Notes: generated from the sequence alone by a model not told the origin. A DNA stretch of 64,000 bases from Cenococcum geophilum 1.58 (GCA_001692895.1 KV748195.1:2356001-2420000), one strand, 5' to 3'. Shown: positions 1-12,777, numbered from the stretch's first letter. Numbers and translations: made by a program.

Positions 1-2330
1 AGTGTAAACAGGGACTTAAGGCAAAAGTCTAGGACGTAATTATTCTAATAGAAGATGTAAATACTCTTAGGGATTTAATTAATTAAGTAATTAAGATTAA
101 TAATAGGATTTACTAAAGAGAGTAGACTAAGAAGGGTTAGAATAGAGTTTTATAGTTATATAAGGCGCAGAGCACGTAATAATAAAGTTAAAGTTAAAAA
201 TTATAATATAGCGCAGAGCTAATAGATCTAAGTAGTACTAAAGAATTTAAGAAATAGAATAAGAAATTATAGAAACCTAGAGAATAAAGATTAAGTAATT
301 AAAGGTCTAAGGAGCAGAGGCTAAACTAGGGATCTTAATAATAGAAGATATTTAGGCGGACTTTATAATAAGAAAGATGGTTTAAAGAAAGAGCTTATAT
401 AAATTACGGAAAATAGAGTTACTACATTAAAGACTGTAGAAGTAGTTAGAATTACTACGCAGTAAAAGGAATAAGACTAGTAGACGATATATATATATAG
501 AGGGACGATAATATGCTATAAGGAACAAAAGAATATTTAATTAAAAGCTTTGCGTTTTATTATAATAATATATACCAAATTTATAAGGACGCTAAGTATA
601 GCGTAAGCTATTAGCTATAAGAGCTATACTTAGTAAAATATAGAGGAACTAACGAACTAGTTTATAGATTAGATATTAAGGATAATGAATTTAATATAGG
701 TGAAACATTCTATAATAATAAGGTAATAAAAGTAGCTTACTAGGAGTATATAGACCTTAGAGATATTATATAAGAGGTAGAGGATAATTCCACTATAGAA
801 TAGGGAATATTAGTAGGGATTAAGACCCCGCTAGATATAATATCTATCGCTTTACAAGACGTAAGAGAAGTAGGATAGTAAACTACTTTAGCACTTAATA
901 AAGGCAAAAGGCCAAAGACTTAAGATTCTTAAGATAAGATATAAGATAACTAAGATTCTTAAGATAAGATAAGGTAAGCTTAAGGACCTATAACGGACGA
1001 TAACTAATAGAGTAGAGTAATGGCTTAGTTTAGTAATATATAAATAAGCTTAGGATGAAGTTTCCTAAAGGTATAAAACTCTTAAGACGAGATAAGTAAG
1101 ATTTAAGACTCTTAAGATGAGATAAGAGTACTAGTAAAGCCTAATTAGACTAAGGCTAGAGTAAAGCTTAAGAAAGAAGTAAGCTTAGGATTAAGAATCC
1201 TATAGAACTAAGATTTCTAAAAATAAATAAGGACTACTAAAGAAATTGCAAATAGAATTTAGTAAAAGGATTAAAATGTTAACATTAAGATTAAGAAGTA
1301 GGAAGACTTTAAGGATCTATTAGTAAGATATAAACTAAAAGAAACTATAGAAGAATTTAGATAAAGAATTATTATATAGTAAGAACAAAAACTAAATAAG
1401 AGATTTAGTATATTGGGATATATAAGGGATAAAGCACCTATATAAAGAATTACTAATAGACCTAGGGTAGGTATATTAAGAGCTAAGTAGCTTACCGAAC
1501 TGGAAAACGAAGAGGATTTAGGAACCCCTATTAGGTTTAAAGAACGATATATAAAAGGCTATTATAATATAGTAATAAGAAGATACTTCCTTATGGATAA
1601 GCTATATATACTCTAACAGCTATACTAAAAGTGGTATAGGCAACGATATAATAATAAGTGGGAAGATTTCTATATATAGTTAGATAAAAAAGTTATCTAA
1701 GACTACCTAATTATAGAGAAGGCTATAACTTATATTAAAGGAGCCTTAATTATAATATTAAAGGATCTAGAGGAATAATTAGAGGACTAAAAAAGTAAGA
1801 GGTGTATTTTAGTACCTATAAATAAAGTTATAACGTTTAGATTAAGATAGTAAAGGTTTAAACTTAAAGATAAAGATAAGTTAAGAGTTAACCTAAAGTA
1901 CCTAGCATATTATACGCTATTATAGATTATATGCGTAGATAATATATGCGAGATATATAAAAACCTAAAAAAAAAGAATTAGAAATACCCTATAAGGATA
2001 TATTAGGCGTTAGATAAGCGATAGTATAGGAATGCTAAGTATATATATGGCTGGCATCTAATAGAAGTTTTAAAAGTTAGGAGACTTAATACTTTAATTA
2101 GGAAGATTCCTTACGGAAGAATGCTTAGATGGATAATAGTAGTGGGAATGCCTAGAGAATACGTATCTATAGTATATTAAAGATAAAAAGCAAACTAGAT
2201 ATTGGCTAAAAAATAAGCTAAGTATAATAGGATTAAGCAGCTAATAGTTAGGAAAAGTAGAGGGAGCTAGTAATAGAGCCTTAAACCCTTAAAATAATTT
2301 AAAAACAATATCTAAATTTATAAGTTAATT
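1..2330 (+). pseudogene. gag-like region of the gypsy element
   Basis: Near 385-440 there is a decayed CCHC zinc knuckle, with Cys and His replaced by Tyr but the ending KDCR retained. Around 900-1,140 lies a Gln/Asp-rich repeat built on 'cttaagataagat'-like units. From about 1,240 to 1,800 follows a charged, helical, capsid-like stretch. Stops interrupt every frame. Finding a knuckle this far upstream of the protease is unusual and could mean two partly overlapping or nested gag regions. Gag is inferred from position and the knuckle, not from a clear capsid match. Confidence 0.5.
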
Positions 2331-5300
2331 GGTAAAATTAATAGTTTAAAGCGCTAATAGATAGTGGAGTAATATAAAACTATATTTTACTAATAGTAGT
2401 TAAGAGAATGGGATTACCTTATAAATAGAAGGAATAATTTTACCTATTAGTTATAATTTTAGGAGATCTAATAGCCTATAGAGGAGGGATTATTAATCTT
2501 AAAATAGGACCTATTATAGTAACTATTAAAGGAAAACAAATTAAGATATTTTTTAATATCCTACTATTAGGACGAGATAAGGCAGTGCTAAGAATACCTT
2601 AGTTATAGGAATATAACCTAAGGATTAATTGGATTATAGGGTAGGTTAATATTAGGGATACTTAACGCTGTAAGATACAATAATAGATTAAGTTAGTATA
2701 GTACTAAGTTAAAGTAATATATAAAGAGACTAAGTAAGGCTTCAGTTATATACTAAAAAGATACTATAAGTATGGCAAAAAACTATAGTTACTAGAAAGT
2801 AAGAAGTTAGCAGATTATATAATATGGGACTATAAGATAGAGTTAAAACTAGGAATAAATTTAAGGTTCTTTCTAACCTATAAGCTTACTTAAGAGGAGG
2901 CAAGCGCACTTAAAGAGTTTGTTTAAGAAAACTTATAAAAAGGATATATTAGACTATTATAGTTATTAGTAGGTTATCTAGTATTATTTATACTAAAGAA
3001 GAATAGAAAACTTAGGTTATGCATTAACTATAAATAGTTAAATAGCATTACTTAAAAGGATAGGTATCCTTTACCCTTAATTAGCGAAATTTAGGATTAG
3101 ATAGGTAATGTGTAAATCTTTATAAAGATAGATTTAAGATGGGCATACCACTAGATTAGAATTAAGGAAGGTAATAAATAAAAGGCAGCTTTTAGATTAA
3201 GAGAGGGACTATATAAACTATTAGCCATATAATTTGGATTAACAAATGCACCCGTAATATTTTAGAAATAAATTAATAGTATATTAGGAGAATACCTTAA
3301 TAAGTTTATTATAATATATCTTAACAATATTATTATCTACTTAATAACTAAGGAAGAGTATAGAGAACATGTTAAATAGGTTTTAAAAAGACTATAGGAA
3401 GAATAGATGCTAATAGTAATTAAAAAATGCAAGTTCTTTATAAGGAAGACTAATTTTATTAGATTTATTATTAAACTAGGTTATATTAGTATAGACCTAA
3501 AGAAGATTAAAGCTATAGTGAATTAGTAAGAACTAGAGAATATAATATAGTTAAGGTTATTTTTAGGGTTTTGTAACTACTATAGGAGGTTTATAATATA
3601 GTGGTTAAAGAATATTAAACTATTACCAGACTTATAAAGAAAGAGGAATTATAGGCATAGGGAGATAAATAAAAGAAGTTATTTAAGGAACTTAAGGAGT
3701 TGTTTACCTAAGAGCTAATCCTTAAAATCTATTAACTAGGACTAGACACGGTTATGGAAATAAATGCATTAAACTATATATTAGGAGTATACTTACTATA
3801 GAAGTATAAGGACGTATAACACCTAATAGTATACTATAGTAAAAAGATAACACTACTAGAATTAAACTATAACGTCTATAATAAGGAGTTATTAGGTATA
3901 GTTATAGTACTTAAGAAATAAAGAGCATTCTTATAAGGCATAGAAAAACTATTTATAGTTAAAACGGATTATAAAAACCTAATAGGGTTCCTAATAATAA
4001 AAGAACTTAACTAGAGATAAGTTAGATAGGTAGAGATGCTTATAAAATACTATTTTAAGATTTAGTATACTAAAGGAACTAAGAATATAAGGGTAGATAT
4101 ACTTAGTAAAAAGGCTAAACTATAAAATAATAAGAAACTATTAGGAGCAATACTACGTAAAGATAAGGACGGATTAATTAAATATAACTACCCTAAGCTA
4201 GTAGCAACTTAAGAGGATAATAAACTAGGAAGAGTCTATAAGACACTAGAAAGCTTTTAGGTATAAAGAATCTTTAAAGTATAGCTAGAAGAACAGTTAA
4301 AATATCTAGGGGGAAGAAATATTATATAAGTATAGAGAGGCGAAGTATATCCTAAAAAGTATAGCAGAGTATTTTATAGAAGATTTCTATAAGGGAATAA
4401 CTTAAGGATATAATGGAGTAATAGGACTAGTATTAAGACTTTAAGAAGAATATATTATTAACGGAATCTAGAATATTATAAGAAAAGTAATAAAAGAGTA
4501 TCTAGATTGCTAAAGGAATAAACTAATAAGGTATAAGCTATATAGAGGACTATAACCTATTAAAATACTAGAGAGACTATAGGAGGTTATATTATAGGAC
4601 TATATTATTAAGTTATTAAAGTTAAGAGATTCTATTACTAGATAAGATTATAACGCGATCTTAGTAATAGTAGATAAGTTAACTAAATAGGGCTACTTTA
4701 TAGCATATATAGAAGAAATCTTAGTAGAGGATATCGCTAAAATCTATATTAAAGAAGTGTTTATAAAATATAGAGTACTAAGTAAAAATTATATTAGATA
4801 GAAATCTAAGATTTATAGTAATATTTTAGGAGGTATTTTTAGCGGAGTAAGGAGTTTAGGTAGTAACTTCCACTATATATTATCTGCAGATAGACAGTTA
4901 AATAGAAAGATTAAATTAGACGCTAGAGCAGTATCTAAGATATTATATTAATTATGTATAGAATAATTGGGTATTGCTATTACTAGTTATATAGTTTATA
5001 TATAATATAATACTATAGGAAGGAATAGGCATATTACTATTTAAGGCAAATTATAGATATAAGCTAAGAATATTATTATTACTATAGTAAGTAAAGAAAA
5101 TAAGTAGTATAGCTAAAGAAAGAATAAAGATATTAATAAACCTTTATGCAGATCTTATAAAATTAGTAAAGAAAGTATAAGAAAGGATAAAAAAGTACTA
5201 TAATACTAAGAGATCTAAGGGACTAGATCTTAAGGAGGGAGATAAAGTATGGCTACTATATAAAAATTTTAAAAGTTAATAACTAAGTAAGAAGTTNGAC

Positions 5301-5640
5301 TANNTTAGACTANNACCTTTTAAAATTANNTAAAGGATTTTACNNGTTANNTTTAAGTTAAACCTACTAGCTAAGATAAAGATCTACCCTATATAGTATA
5401 TTATAATACTAGAGCTAGTATATAGAAATATTAAACTACTAGTTTATAAAGCAGACATATATAGAGGATAAGAAGAAGATAAATAGTAAGTTTTAAAGAT
5501 CGTTAGTTATAAGGATATTAACGATAAAATATAGTATAAGGTTAAGTAAATAGGCTATAATAAGACTACCTAGGAACTACTAGAGAATTTAAAGAATGCT
5601 ATAAGAAAGGTATAGGAGTATTGGAGGAGATTAGGTTAGG
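2331..5640 (+). pseudogene. pol remnant: protease, RT, RNase H, integrase, chromodomain
   Basis: The protease is marked by the DSG triad near 2,360. RT follows at about 2,880-3,500: KIDLRWAYHQIRI near 3,125 corresponds to the D..AYHQI motif, FGLTNAP to the FGL.NAP motif, and the catalytic YLDD is read as YLNN near 3,318 (GAC to AAC). RNase H-like sequence runs to about 4,100. Integrase shows the CQRNK zinc-finger end near 4,510 and an ILVIVDKLTKQGYF core near 4,660. A chromodomain lies at about 5,500-5,640 (YKVKQIGY...TQE.L.N). Stops are mostly former Gln/Trp codons. Ambiguous bases occur at 5,297-5,351, between integrase and chromodomain. Confidence 0.85.
5297..5351. other. cluster of ambiguous bases
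   Basis: Eleven N positions fall within 55 bases of the RIP-degraded gypsy element. A similar scatter occurs at 17,628-17,676 in the left Helentron, and a single N lies at 57,008 in a 3' LTR. All are inside repeats, which suggests unresolved collapse of near-identical copies during assembly, not biology. Confidence 0.8.
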
Positions 5641-5650
5641 TAGTATTAAT

Positions 5651-6640
5651 AAAGAAGGATTACTAAAAAATAAATTACCTAAGGGGGACCTAAGAAGAGC
5701 AGTTGCTAAACTACTTAGATCTATTTCCTTCTTAGTTAGAAAAAAACCTATTCTTTTATTGCTAAGTTCCTATAAACCCTATTTTATAAGTTTCTACTCC
5801 TTAAAACGAACCTTTTTATAAACCTTCTTAAGATAAAGTAACTAAGTAAATGCCGCGATATAGGCTTTAAAAGCCTTTTGCTCTATATTACAGGAACATT
5901 CTAATTTAGTAAAGGCTTAAGACAGTTTACTATCTAGCTGTATAATAGTAGATTAAATATAAGACCCTAAGATAAATTAATTAAGGAACTAGATAACTAT
6001 TAAGAGCAATAAGTTACGTATATTTAGTATTAGAGATAGAGTAAATATTATAGGACAAATGAATATTTACTTTAGTGCACTCTAAGTAAGAGGATAATTA
6101 TTACGAAAATAGGTTCGCTAATATAATATAAACTAACCCTTCTTTTAAATAGCGAGAATATAGAGATAGTATAATCTTACTAAGAGATAATATCGTAGCA
6201 ATAGTGCGAGCACGACGTTGCGCCTACGAAGAGGAAGGAGCCTTAGGTATAATAAGCAATAATATTAACTAAATTAATTAGACGGATATTATACCTCTAG
6301 TAAATAACTTAGAGATATTTAGGATCTTTAAGGATAAAGATAAAGAGGGGGGAGATGGTATTATAGACGCTTTAAGTACAATATTATAACTACTTAGAGA
6401 GGAGTCGAAAGAAGCTAGTTAATTAATTTAGATGGTTTAGAATAGAGCTAATAAAGCTATATAATAAGGAATAGTAGCTAAGGTTATATAATGTTATACG
6501 TAGTATACGCAGTATATAAAGGGAATGTATATATAATATGTATAATATATACCTTACGTATAAAGGGGATTTTTTAGGAGTACGGTTATATATTTAAAGG
6601 ACCATAGTCCCTACCTAAATAGTTCTCTCCTTTATAGTAA
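5651..6640. other. AT-rich RIP-affected sequence, no gene assigned
   Basis: This stretch lies between the gypsy chromodomain and the copia remnant. It would be expected to contain the gypsy 3' LTR. A TATA-rich segment at 6,500-6,600 would suit an LTR promoter, but no second LTR copy is available for comparison. No coding frame was recognised. Confidence 0.4.
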
Positions 6641-8581
6641 ATCTTAGAATATAATTGGAGTTAATCTGTTAGGCAACTACTCTACTAGTTATATTTACGT
6701 TGTTAACTATTCCATACCTATATACCTAGCCTATTAATAAGTCCACCGTAGTTCATGCTATAAGGCTTTATTATATTATCGATAAGAATTAACTAATTAG
6801 AAAAGCTGGGTTAATATAAATATCTAATTAAATCTAGTTGTTAATATAAGCGAACTTAGCAAAGGACCCTGCCGTGTTAAGGGATAAAAGCCTAGTATAA
6901 AGACTACTCCTAAAAGCTATATCTGTCTCTTCCCTTTAGGGTAGTTAATTATAACTATAGCTATGCTATAGCTTACGATTTCTTTTATATATGATCCTAT
7001 ATAGACGCGTTCTAATATAGGCTTAATATTACTAATAAATCTGGCTCTATTGTTAAAGACGCATAGGCTAGTTCCTAAGTTAAGAATAATACTATTATAA
7101 AGCTTATAATTAGAAGATATATTATAGGCTTCTATATAATAAACTGCAAAGTTTCCATATGGCTTTTAAGAGCTCTACTAATTGCTATCCTTTAGCTTTT
7201 TATTAGCTTAATCGTCCTTTTTATTAGCTTAATTATTCTTTTTAATTTGCTTAATACAAGCCTTGATTATAGGCATCATATTAGCAATTTTCTTATCCAC
7301 CTTCTTTTAAATTTTATTACTTAGTTTAAACTAAGATAGGTAAGAAATTAACTCTATAATATACTAGTACTTATTATAGTAGTATTATTTTCCATAAAGG
7401 CACTCTAGTAATAGTCGCCTTTCCTTCTTCTACTTATCTATTAATAATTAAGGCTTTAATTTAGGCTTTAAATTCGGCAACTTATTCTTAAAGGTAACTC
7501 TAAAGGATTCTTATAAGGTTTTACCCTTCTAGGCGAGCTCTATATAATAGTGGTTTTAGTATATTTTAACCAGTTTAAAGAAGGTAGAAAGCGTTTTCTT
7601 TTTTTATTTAAGCCTTTTAAGCTAATTTTTCTAATTTTCTAACTAGCTTAGTATAATAGATTTAACTATATATATAAAGTCTTTTACTAAATAATTACTA
7701 TTCACCTTAGGTAGATTTAGCTCCTTACACTTAATATATGCCATCTCTTACTCCTATAACTAGACCTTAAAGTTCTAGTTCTAAGGCGCTTTTTTAAGCC
7801 TTATATACTAGGTAGCTAGTTAAAGCTTTTAAGCACTATTAGTTAGAGTAATTCTCTACTTAAGAGACACTAAGATGTTATAGGTAGTTGTATATTTAAA
7901 CGTATAGATAAGGTAGGTATATAAGATAGAGCTTAGGATATAGCTGCGCAATGTATTAAGAGCTAACAGCTATTTTCTGTATAGCTTTATATTATCTCTA
8001 TAGTCGGCTTTAAGTATATAAAGCTCCTCCTTCTTCTTATCTAGTTCTGCGAGCTTTATCTTCCCCTAGCTATTAGCATCCTTAAGTAAAGCTTAAATAG
8101 GTTCTTTAAGCTATGGCAGATTAGTCTTAGGTGTTAATAAGTTAATATACTTTTAAAGACGATTGTTATTCGCTTTCAACTTAATAACCTTAATCCATTT
8201 ATCCCAATTATTTAGGCTTATAAGGATAACGGATAATATAATAATAGGAGGTGTTTCTTATTAAGAAGTTATTGTGGGTATTTATAATTAAGATAATAAT
8301 GGAAATTAATGGGAATAAAGGCTTTAGAATTAAAGATAATACAGTAAACGGACAATTAAGAATAAGAACTCTGCCTATTAAAGAGGGCTCTAGAAGCTCT
8401 TTATATATATTAGGTAGGTCTAGGCAACTAAGTCAAAACTAGGTAATAGAAATAGGCAATGAGACATTCGATAAGACATTTAGTCATAAGTTAAGAGACA
8501 ACTGAGACATAGTTCGTATAGACGATCTAGGTCTTCAGACAGTAGTACGATGGTGGTAAGGAACTCCGATTCAGGTCGACA
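6641..8581 (-). mobile_element. Ty1/copia element, 5' LTR plus gag portion, RIP-degraded
   Basis: Read on the minus strand, the LTR (8,581 to 8,372) is followed by a copia-type Gag. A W..W...K..A...L..Y motif lies near 8,200-8,120, then a Lys/Glu/Leu-rich helical stretch (KKEELYILKADYR near 8,020) and the usual 'L.TLRSYI' and 'LKQRIT' landmarks to about 7,800. A Lys-rich segment continues to about 7,560. Stops replace Gln. Protease, integrase and RT were not found, so the element is truncated or overrun by its neighbour. The lower boundary is approximate. Confidence 0.7.
8372..8581 (-). repeat. copia LTR (TG...CA), minus orientation
   Basis: About 210 bp beginning TGTCGACC and ending in TAGGCA on the minus strand. 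It has a TATATAAAGAGC promoter-like site. The sequence is repeated in the opposite orientation at 39,088-39,288, and homology begins exactly at TGTCGACC in both copies. The flanking 5-mers differ, so no target duplication supports a simple solo LTR. Copia Gag sequence runs away from its 3' end, which makes this a 5' LTR. Confidence 0.8.
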
Positions 8582-8584
8582 TAG

Positions 8585-8863
8585 GACAAGACAGGTGCCA
8601 CTGCCCTCCACTTTGCAGCACCAGGCGCTAGAAAGGGCCTTGCTAGCGAATTGATACAGGCAGGCGCTGACAAAGATATCGTTGATCATTACAATCGTTC
8701 ACCGCTTTTCATGGCTATCCAAGGAAATCATGACAGCCTTGTCGAACCGCTGCTAGATAATAGAGCCCGGGTAGTGCTTTTGGACCCCCCGCTACGGTTT
8801 AAAGAGATGCAAGCCGGCATACACTTACCCAAACGGGAGGCAAAGAAAAGGAGGAAACCCTGA
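8585..8863 (+). pseudogene. ankyrin-repeat gene fragment cut by the copia LTR
   Basis: The open frame encodes about one and a half ankyrin repeats: GATALHFAAPGARKGLASEL with the next helix start QAGAD, then D...RSPLFMAIQGNH.SLVE.LL. The frame opens three bases after the LTR boundary at 8,581, with TAG at 8,582-8,584, so the 5' part of the gene is missing. It ends in a basic tail that does not look like ankyrin sequence. Composition is normal, unlike the AT-rich element to the left. A fragment without a start is unlikely to be functional. Confidence 0.65.
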
Positions 8864-9966
8864 TGGAAGTGCTCTCCCCCGCACAAACCCGTTGAGATTC
8901 TCCGTCGCTACAAGTTAGCTCTTGCCGCCATCCACTAACTCCTGCTCCGTCTAAGGCGCGCTTGGGCGTTAGACCTTTACTCCAGCGCACATCTTCTCGA
9001 CTTAAGTACATGCTTTGCAATCTCTTTAGCCGGAGAACGTACTAATACTCAAAGATAGAGAGGATTACACACCTAACTAGCGATGTATTAAAAGTGCGCC
9101 CGACATCTAGAAAAAGGAAGCATTGTCCAAGCAGTGGTTCTAGCAGATGTTGAGGTTATTGGATTGAGAGGGCGTGAGGTCAGATTGTGGTGCAAAACTT
9201 TGTGACCGAGCTGTCAGAATCAGGAGTGTCTTAGTAGTTACAGCAGTGCCAAAATGTATGCAAACACTACTGAATTTATACTCTGCATCTGCTTCTTTTT
9301 CCTCTACTTCCTGACTGTCGACATCAGCTCCAGTCTCCCATTATGCCGAGGACTAAGAAATGATTGGGTTGCGGTGATGAAACAGGAGAAAATATAACTT
9401 CTAACTTACAATAGCAGACTTTTAAGAATGAATTTTCCGGCAAATTATCGTTCATCTACAGCATCACAGAGCAGATATTTCTTGCCGTTAGAAACAGGGG
9501 CAAAGCGTGTTGTACCGAAAAACGAAGAGCTTGTTCGGCGATAATCTGCCTCTCCGCGGGTTATTGCTTGTGGAGGTCAAGCCGCTCCTTATCAGGCCTG
9601 AAATTTCGATCAACTGAGCTATTGGAAGACTTGGTCAAATAACGCTGTTTAATCAATTGGGTTCTGGCCATCTATCACATGGAGCATAATGCTAGCAATT
9701 AGATGATCCAAACCGAATAGTTCACACCTATAGCAAGCCCTACTGGCATACCTTCACCAATATAATGCAAAGATCCCATCACCGTTTCCTTGGATTCCCC
9801 ACCGAGGCAGGCGCAGGGTTGTATCTAGCTGAGAAACTACTCTAGCCGATACAGCACCCACCAACAACTTGCACCCAACCACGTATTCTTCTTCTCTTGG
9901 CAATGCATTTGTATTCAGAAATGCGTTTCTACCAAAGCATAAGCGCAATGCTCTACTCAGAGTGCT
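8864..9966. other. normal-composition intergenic sequence
   Basis: About 1.1 kb of mixed composition with stops in all frames. No domain, tandem repeat or terminal inverted repeat was recognised. It may hold downstream sequence of the zinc-finger gene (minus strand) and debris of the ankyrin gene. Confidence 0.5.
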
Positions 9967-10613
9967 TCAGGCCCCCGCTTCTCTTATTTTGTCTCCATTG
10001 TCCTCCGAACCGGATGCTTTCACAGACCTGGGCCGACGCCAGACTTTCGGAATATCGAGGTTGTGAACGTCTCTTAAGTGTTGTGAGAGATGGTCCTTCC
10101 GACTGAAACCATTATCTCCCTTACGATTACACCTTTTCATTACGCAAGGAAATAGCTTCTGGGTGCTATGCACCGTCTGTAGATGCCTTTCAAGGTCGGT
10201 AGAGCGATGGAAGCCCAGGCATGGGCAATCCTGAAATTTGCATTTGTATCTTCTCCTAAGGGCGGTGAGCAAGAAAGGTATTGGCAAGGCTGGTATCCAC
10301 CATACTCTTTACTGCTTGGTCTTGCCGCCGGCCTGTTATAACCTTTATAGCCTTCGAGATGCCGCACAGACTTGGGCTTCCTCAGTTGTTCACCAGAAGG
10401 TGGTGTAGATGATCCATTCTCACTGGGAGTAGTATTTCCAGCGCCGGCGGCCTCTGTGCTAGTTGCGAGTGAAGGCTCAGGGCGTTGTAGGTTAGGATAG
10501 GTTGGTAAGTTGCTAGTGGGGTTTTTGTCTTGCTGTTGATGTGAGGTTTTAAGTGGATTAGGTAAAGTTCTCTTGTCTTCTTCCTTCGGAGAATTGTTAG
10601 CAGAGTGAAAGGC
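9967..10613 (-). CDS. C2H2 zinc-finger protein, start not resolved
   Basis: Model: exon up to 10,306, intron 10,305-10,256 (50 nt, GTATGG donor, CTCAC branch-like site, CTTAG acceptor), last exon 10,255-9,967. The splice joins a Pro/Ser/Thr-rich, disordered segment to two adjacent C2H2 fingers. Finger one is YKCKFQDCPC...DLERHLQTVH. Finger two is FPCVMKRCNR...RKDHLSQHLRDVH. A short basic tail follows. Paired fingers near the C terminus are typical of fungal DNA-binding proteins, so a nuclear transcription-factor role is inferred. No in-frame ATG is present before a TAA at 10,616-10,614, so a further 5' exon or decay must be assumed. DNA targets cannot be told. Confidence 0.6.
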
Positions 10614-10965
10614 TTAGGGAAAGGGGCAACAGACTGGCTGAAGCAGGCCCTGAATCATCATATTGGAGATGACGAGATGGACTTAGCCGAGAGAGGGAGA
10701 CTCTGGATGGGTGGGGTCCAATACGGACAAGGGTCAAGGATGCTGGGTTGAAGCTTCGTTTCGCGCGTGCGGCGGAACGGGGCGGGGGGGCCGTTACGGA
10801 AATGGCTGCGGTAGCTGCGGTGGCTTGGCAACATCTTCAACCTTGCAAACACAATACTAGCCACAATAATACGCACACACCAAGAACAATGATACAGTTA
10901 TACAACCGCAGATACCACGGCTTTGAATGTGCCAACCCCCCGCCTACCCTCCTCTGCCTTCGGTG

Positions 10966-12154
10966 ATGCTCCCCTTTCCAGTCCCCTCGCCCTCAAACCG
11001 CTCAGCCTCATCCTCTTCCAGCAAAAAGCGAATGGGAGAGCAGCGACGCTGCATCAAGCGCCTCCTCTGCCTCCGACTTCTCCAAGACAGTGAAGCGTCA
11101 AGTAATCCATACCGATAATGTGACCACCTGCTGGCGCTGCGGCGCAAGTCCTACTAACATCTGTCATGTCATTGGGAGGAAGGATCGCTCGGTACATCCT
11201 TACCCCAAATACTTTGCTGATCGCTGTATGCTGACACTTTCCTCCTCTAGTTCCCAGATCTCATAATCTTCACGCATCTTAGCGATGCCGATAATGACAT
11301 TCCTCTCTACCCGACCTGTCACCGCAACTTCAACGACATCAATCGCCCTGACCTCTTCTTTATCCCCTCCGACCTGCAATACTTCATTGATTTCGAGAGA
11401 GCCGACTACGCACGCCGCATCACGCGCACCTACCCGACGCCGCAGATGTACCTCGGCCATTAAATACGGACAAATGCAAGTGGGTGCAGATGCGCATGGC
11501 GGACTATACAAGCGATATACCCTGTTTGACTATCTTCCAAATTCAACGGGGAAAATGCATGGATACCCGGACCCGGTCCTTTTACGGAGCCGGAGTCGTG
11601 GCACGGTGCTCCCATGGCCGCACTGTGGCGCGTTCAACATTCTGGGCAATCCGCTAGTGATGCTTCCGAACCAGCTGAAGAAAGATTTGAGGGAGCTGCA
11701 GGGCTTGTATTAGAAACGGATTACGGCTGATGACCTGGATGAGCCAGGTGATGCAGAGGTTGGGGATAATACGGAGCGCAGCAATGAGTTGGAAGGCTCG
11801 CCTGGCGAGGACGCGCCGAATTCACAAACCCTAGGTGGATCGGCTCCGAACCGGGCTGAGAGTAGTGGTATGCCCGGCACAGCGAGCAGTGATGCGCCGA
11901 ATCCCGGTGGTGGTTACATCCTTATTCGAAATGCGAGAGCTAGCAGCGCAGTTGACAGCGCCGTCGAGGTCTCATCAGACACTTCTCAGCAGTCTCAAAA
12001 GACTACGCAATTTGCCAGAAATGCTAGGCAGCGACGAAAATTGTATTTGGGATCGCAGTCTGCCTTTCAGCTTCCGAAGAATCGCCCTCAAGCACTATTT
12101 GATCCAACGCAGCAGGGTCTCTGGAAATGGAGCAGCGAGGACAAGGCCTTTTGA
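10966..12154 (+). pseudogene. HNH endonuclease-domain gene, disrupted
   Basis: A Ser/Ala-rich N-terminal stretch leads to CWRCGA..TNICHVIGRKDRS. A 57-nt intron follows (about 11,194-11,250; GTACAT donor, CTGAC branch, CTCTAG acceptor). After it come DADNDIPLYPTCHRNFND and a conserved aromatic-rich segment. This C..C/H...D.N.I.L...CH pattern is the fungal HNH domain (PF13391 type). The frame must then shift by one near 11,450-11,465 to continue into YTLFDYLPNSTGKMHGYP and ELQGLY. An in-frame TAG at 11,711-11,713 (CAG to TAG, RIP-like) interrupts it, and the same frame continues to 12,154, ending WKWSSEDKAF. No initiating ATG is in frame with the HNH part. Three lesions argue for a pseudogene; an unrecognised intron could explain the shift but not the amber codon. 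Confidence 0.65.
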
Positions 12155-12551
12155 TTATCGAGGGTGAATAGCCTGGTGAATTAATGGAGAGATAGGGTAA
12201 ATCAATATTAATTTATTTGATCCTCCTGATGTCTTGAGTCTGGTTATTGTACGTATGCCACAGACGGGTCGAAATCGAACCCACATTGACTGCGGGTCTA
12301 TATGATACAGACAAACGTAGCCACTCGAAGTAGTCCTGCGCAGGTGGAAGCTTGAGATGTCTTCCTTGATTCCCAGAAGTGAACTCTGAGGGAGCCAAAC
12401 GGGCACAAGGGAAAGAAAGGTGAAGCTACGTGATCCTTTACCATTGTCCCGACTTATCCACAACTGGAAATACAAATACATAATTTGGCTCAAGTACTTC
12501 ACCGATAATACATCATGAAACAGTTGCTTGTTTTATTGGTCCGTTTGTTGA
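12155..12551. other. intergenic, unmutated flank of left Helentron
   Basis: Ordinary composition, no recognised gene. Homology to the region beyond 34,536 stops at the Helentron end near 12,552, so this is unique flank. Confidence 0.5.
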
Positions 12552-12563
12552 TTGACCCGAGGT
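12552..12563 (+). repeat. Helentron 5' terminal inverted repeat
   Basis: TTGACCCGAGGT, the exact reverse complement of 19,819-19,830. The counterpart in the right copy (34,525-34,536) has two transitions, consistent with RIP. Confidence 0.75.
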
Positions 12564-12777
12564 ACGAGTGGTCTATTACTTTCAGGTGTATGGGTGTCCA
12601 AATTTTCAAACCCTCGCCAAGCCAGCCTTTGATTGGTTAGAAAAAAAACTTGCGCGCGGTAAGTTATGGCAGAATCCACGTGACGAACATCAAAATATTA
12701 TAAACATCAAAATATCCTAGTATTACGCCTTCCTTTTTATTGACACCTCTATTAATACTACAATATATATTATAAAT

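Larger units (their letters stand above)
1..5650 (+). mobile_element. Ty3/gypsy chromovirus, RIP-degraded, left end outside window
   Basis: A gag-protease-RT-RNaseH-integrase-chromodomain order can be followed on the plus strand through many in-frame TAG/TAA codons. Most of these stops sit where the family has Gln or Trp, which is the RIP signature. The order protease, RT, integrase, C-terminal chromodomain identifies a chromovirus-type gypsy element. No 5' LTR is inside the window and no 3' LTR could be matched, so the right boundary is set at the end of the chromodomain. The element cannot encode a working protein. Confidence 0.85.

Noticed and set aside
12155..12502. 115-codon minus-strand frame after the HNH gene
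   Set aside because: No domain or signal, and a second overlapping frame is equally open.
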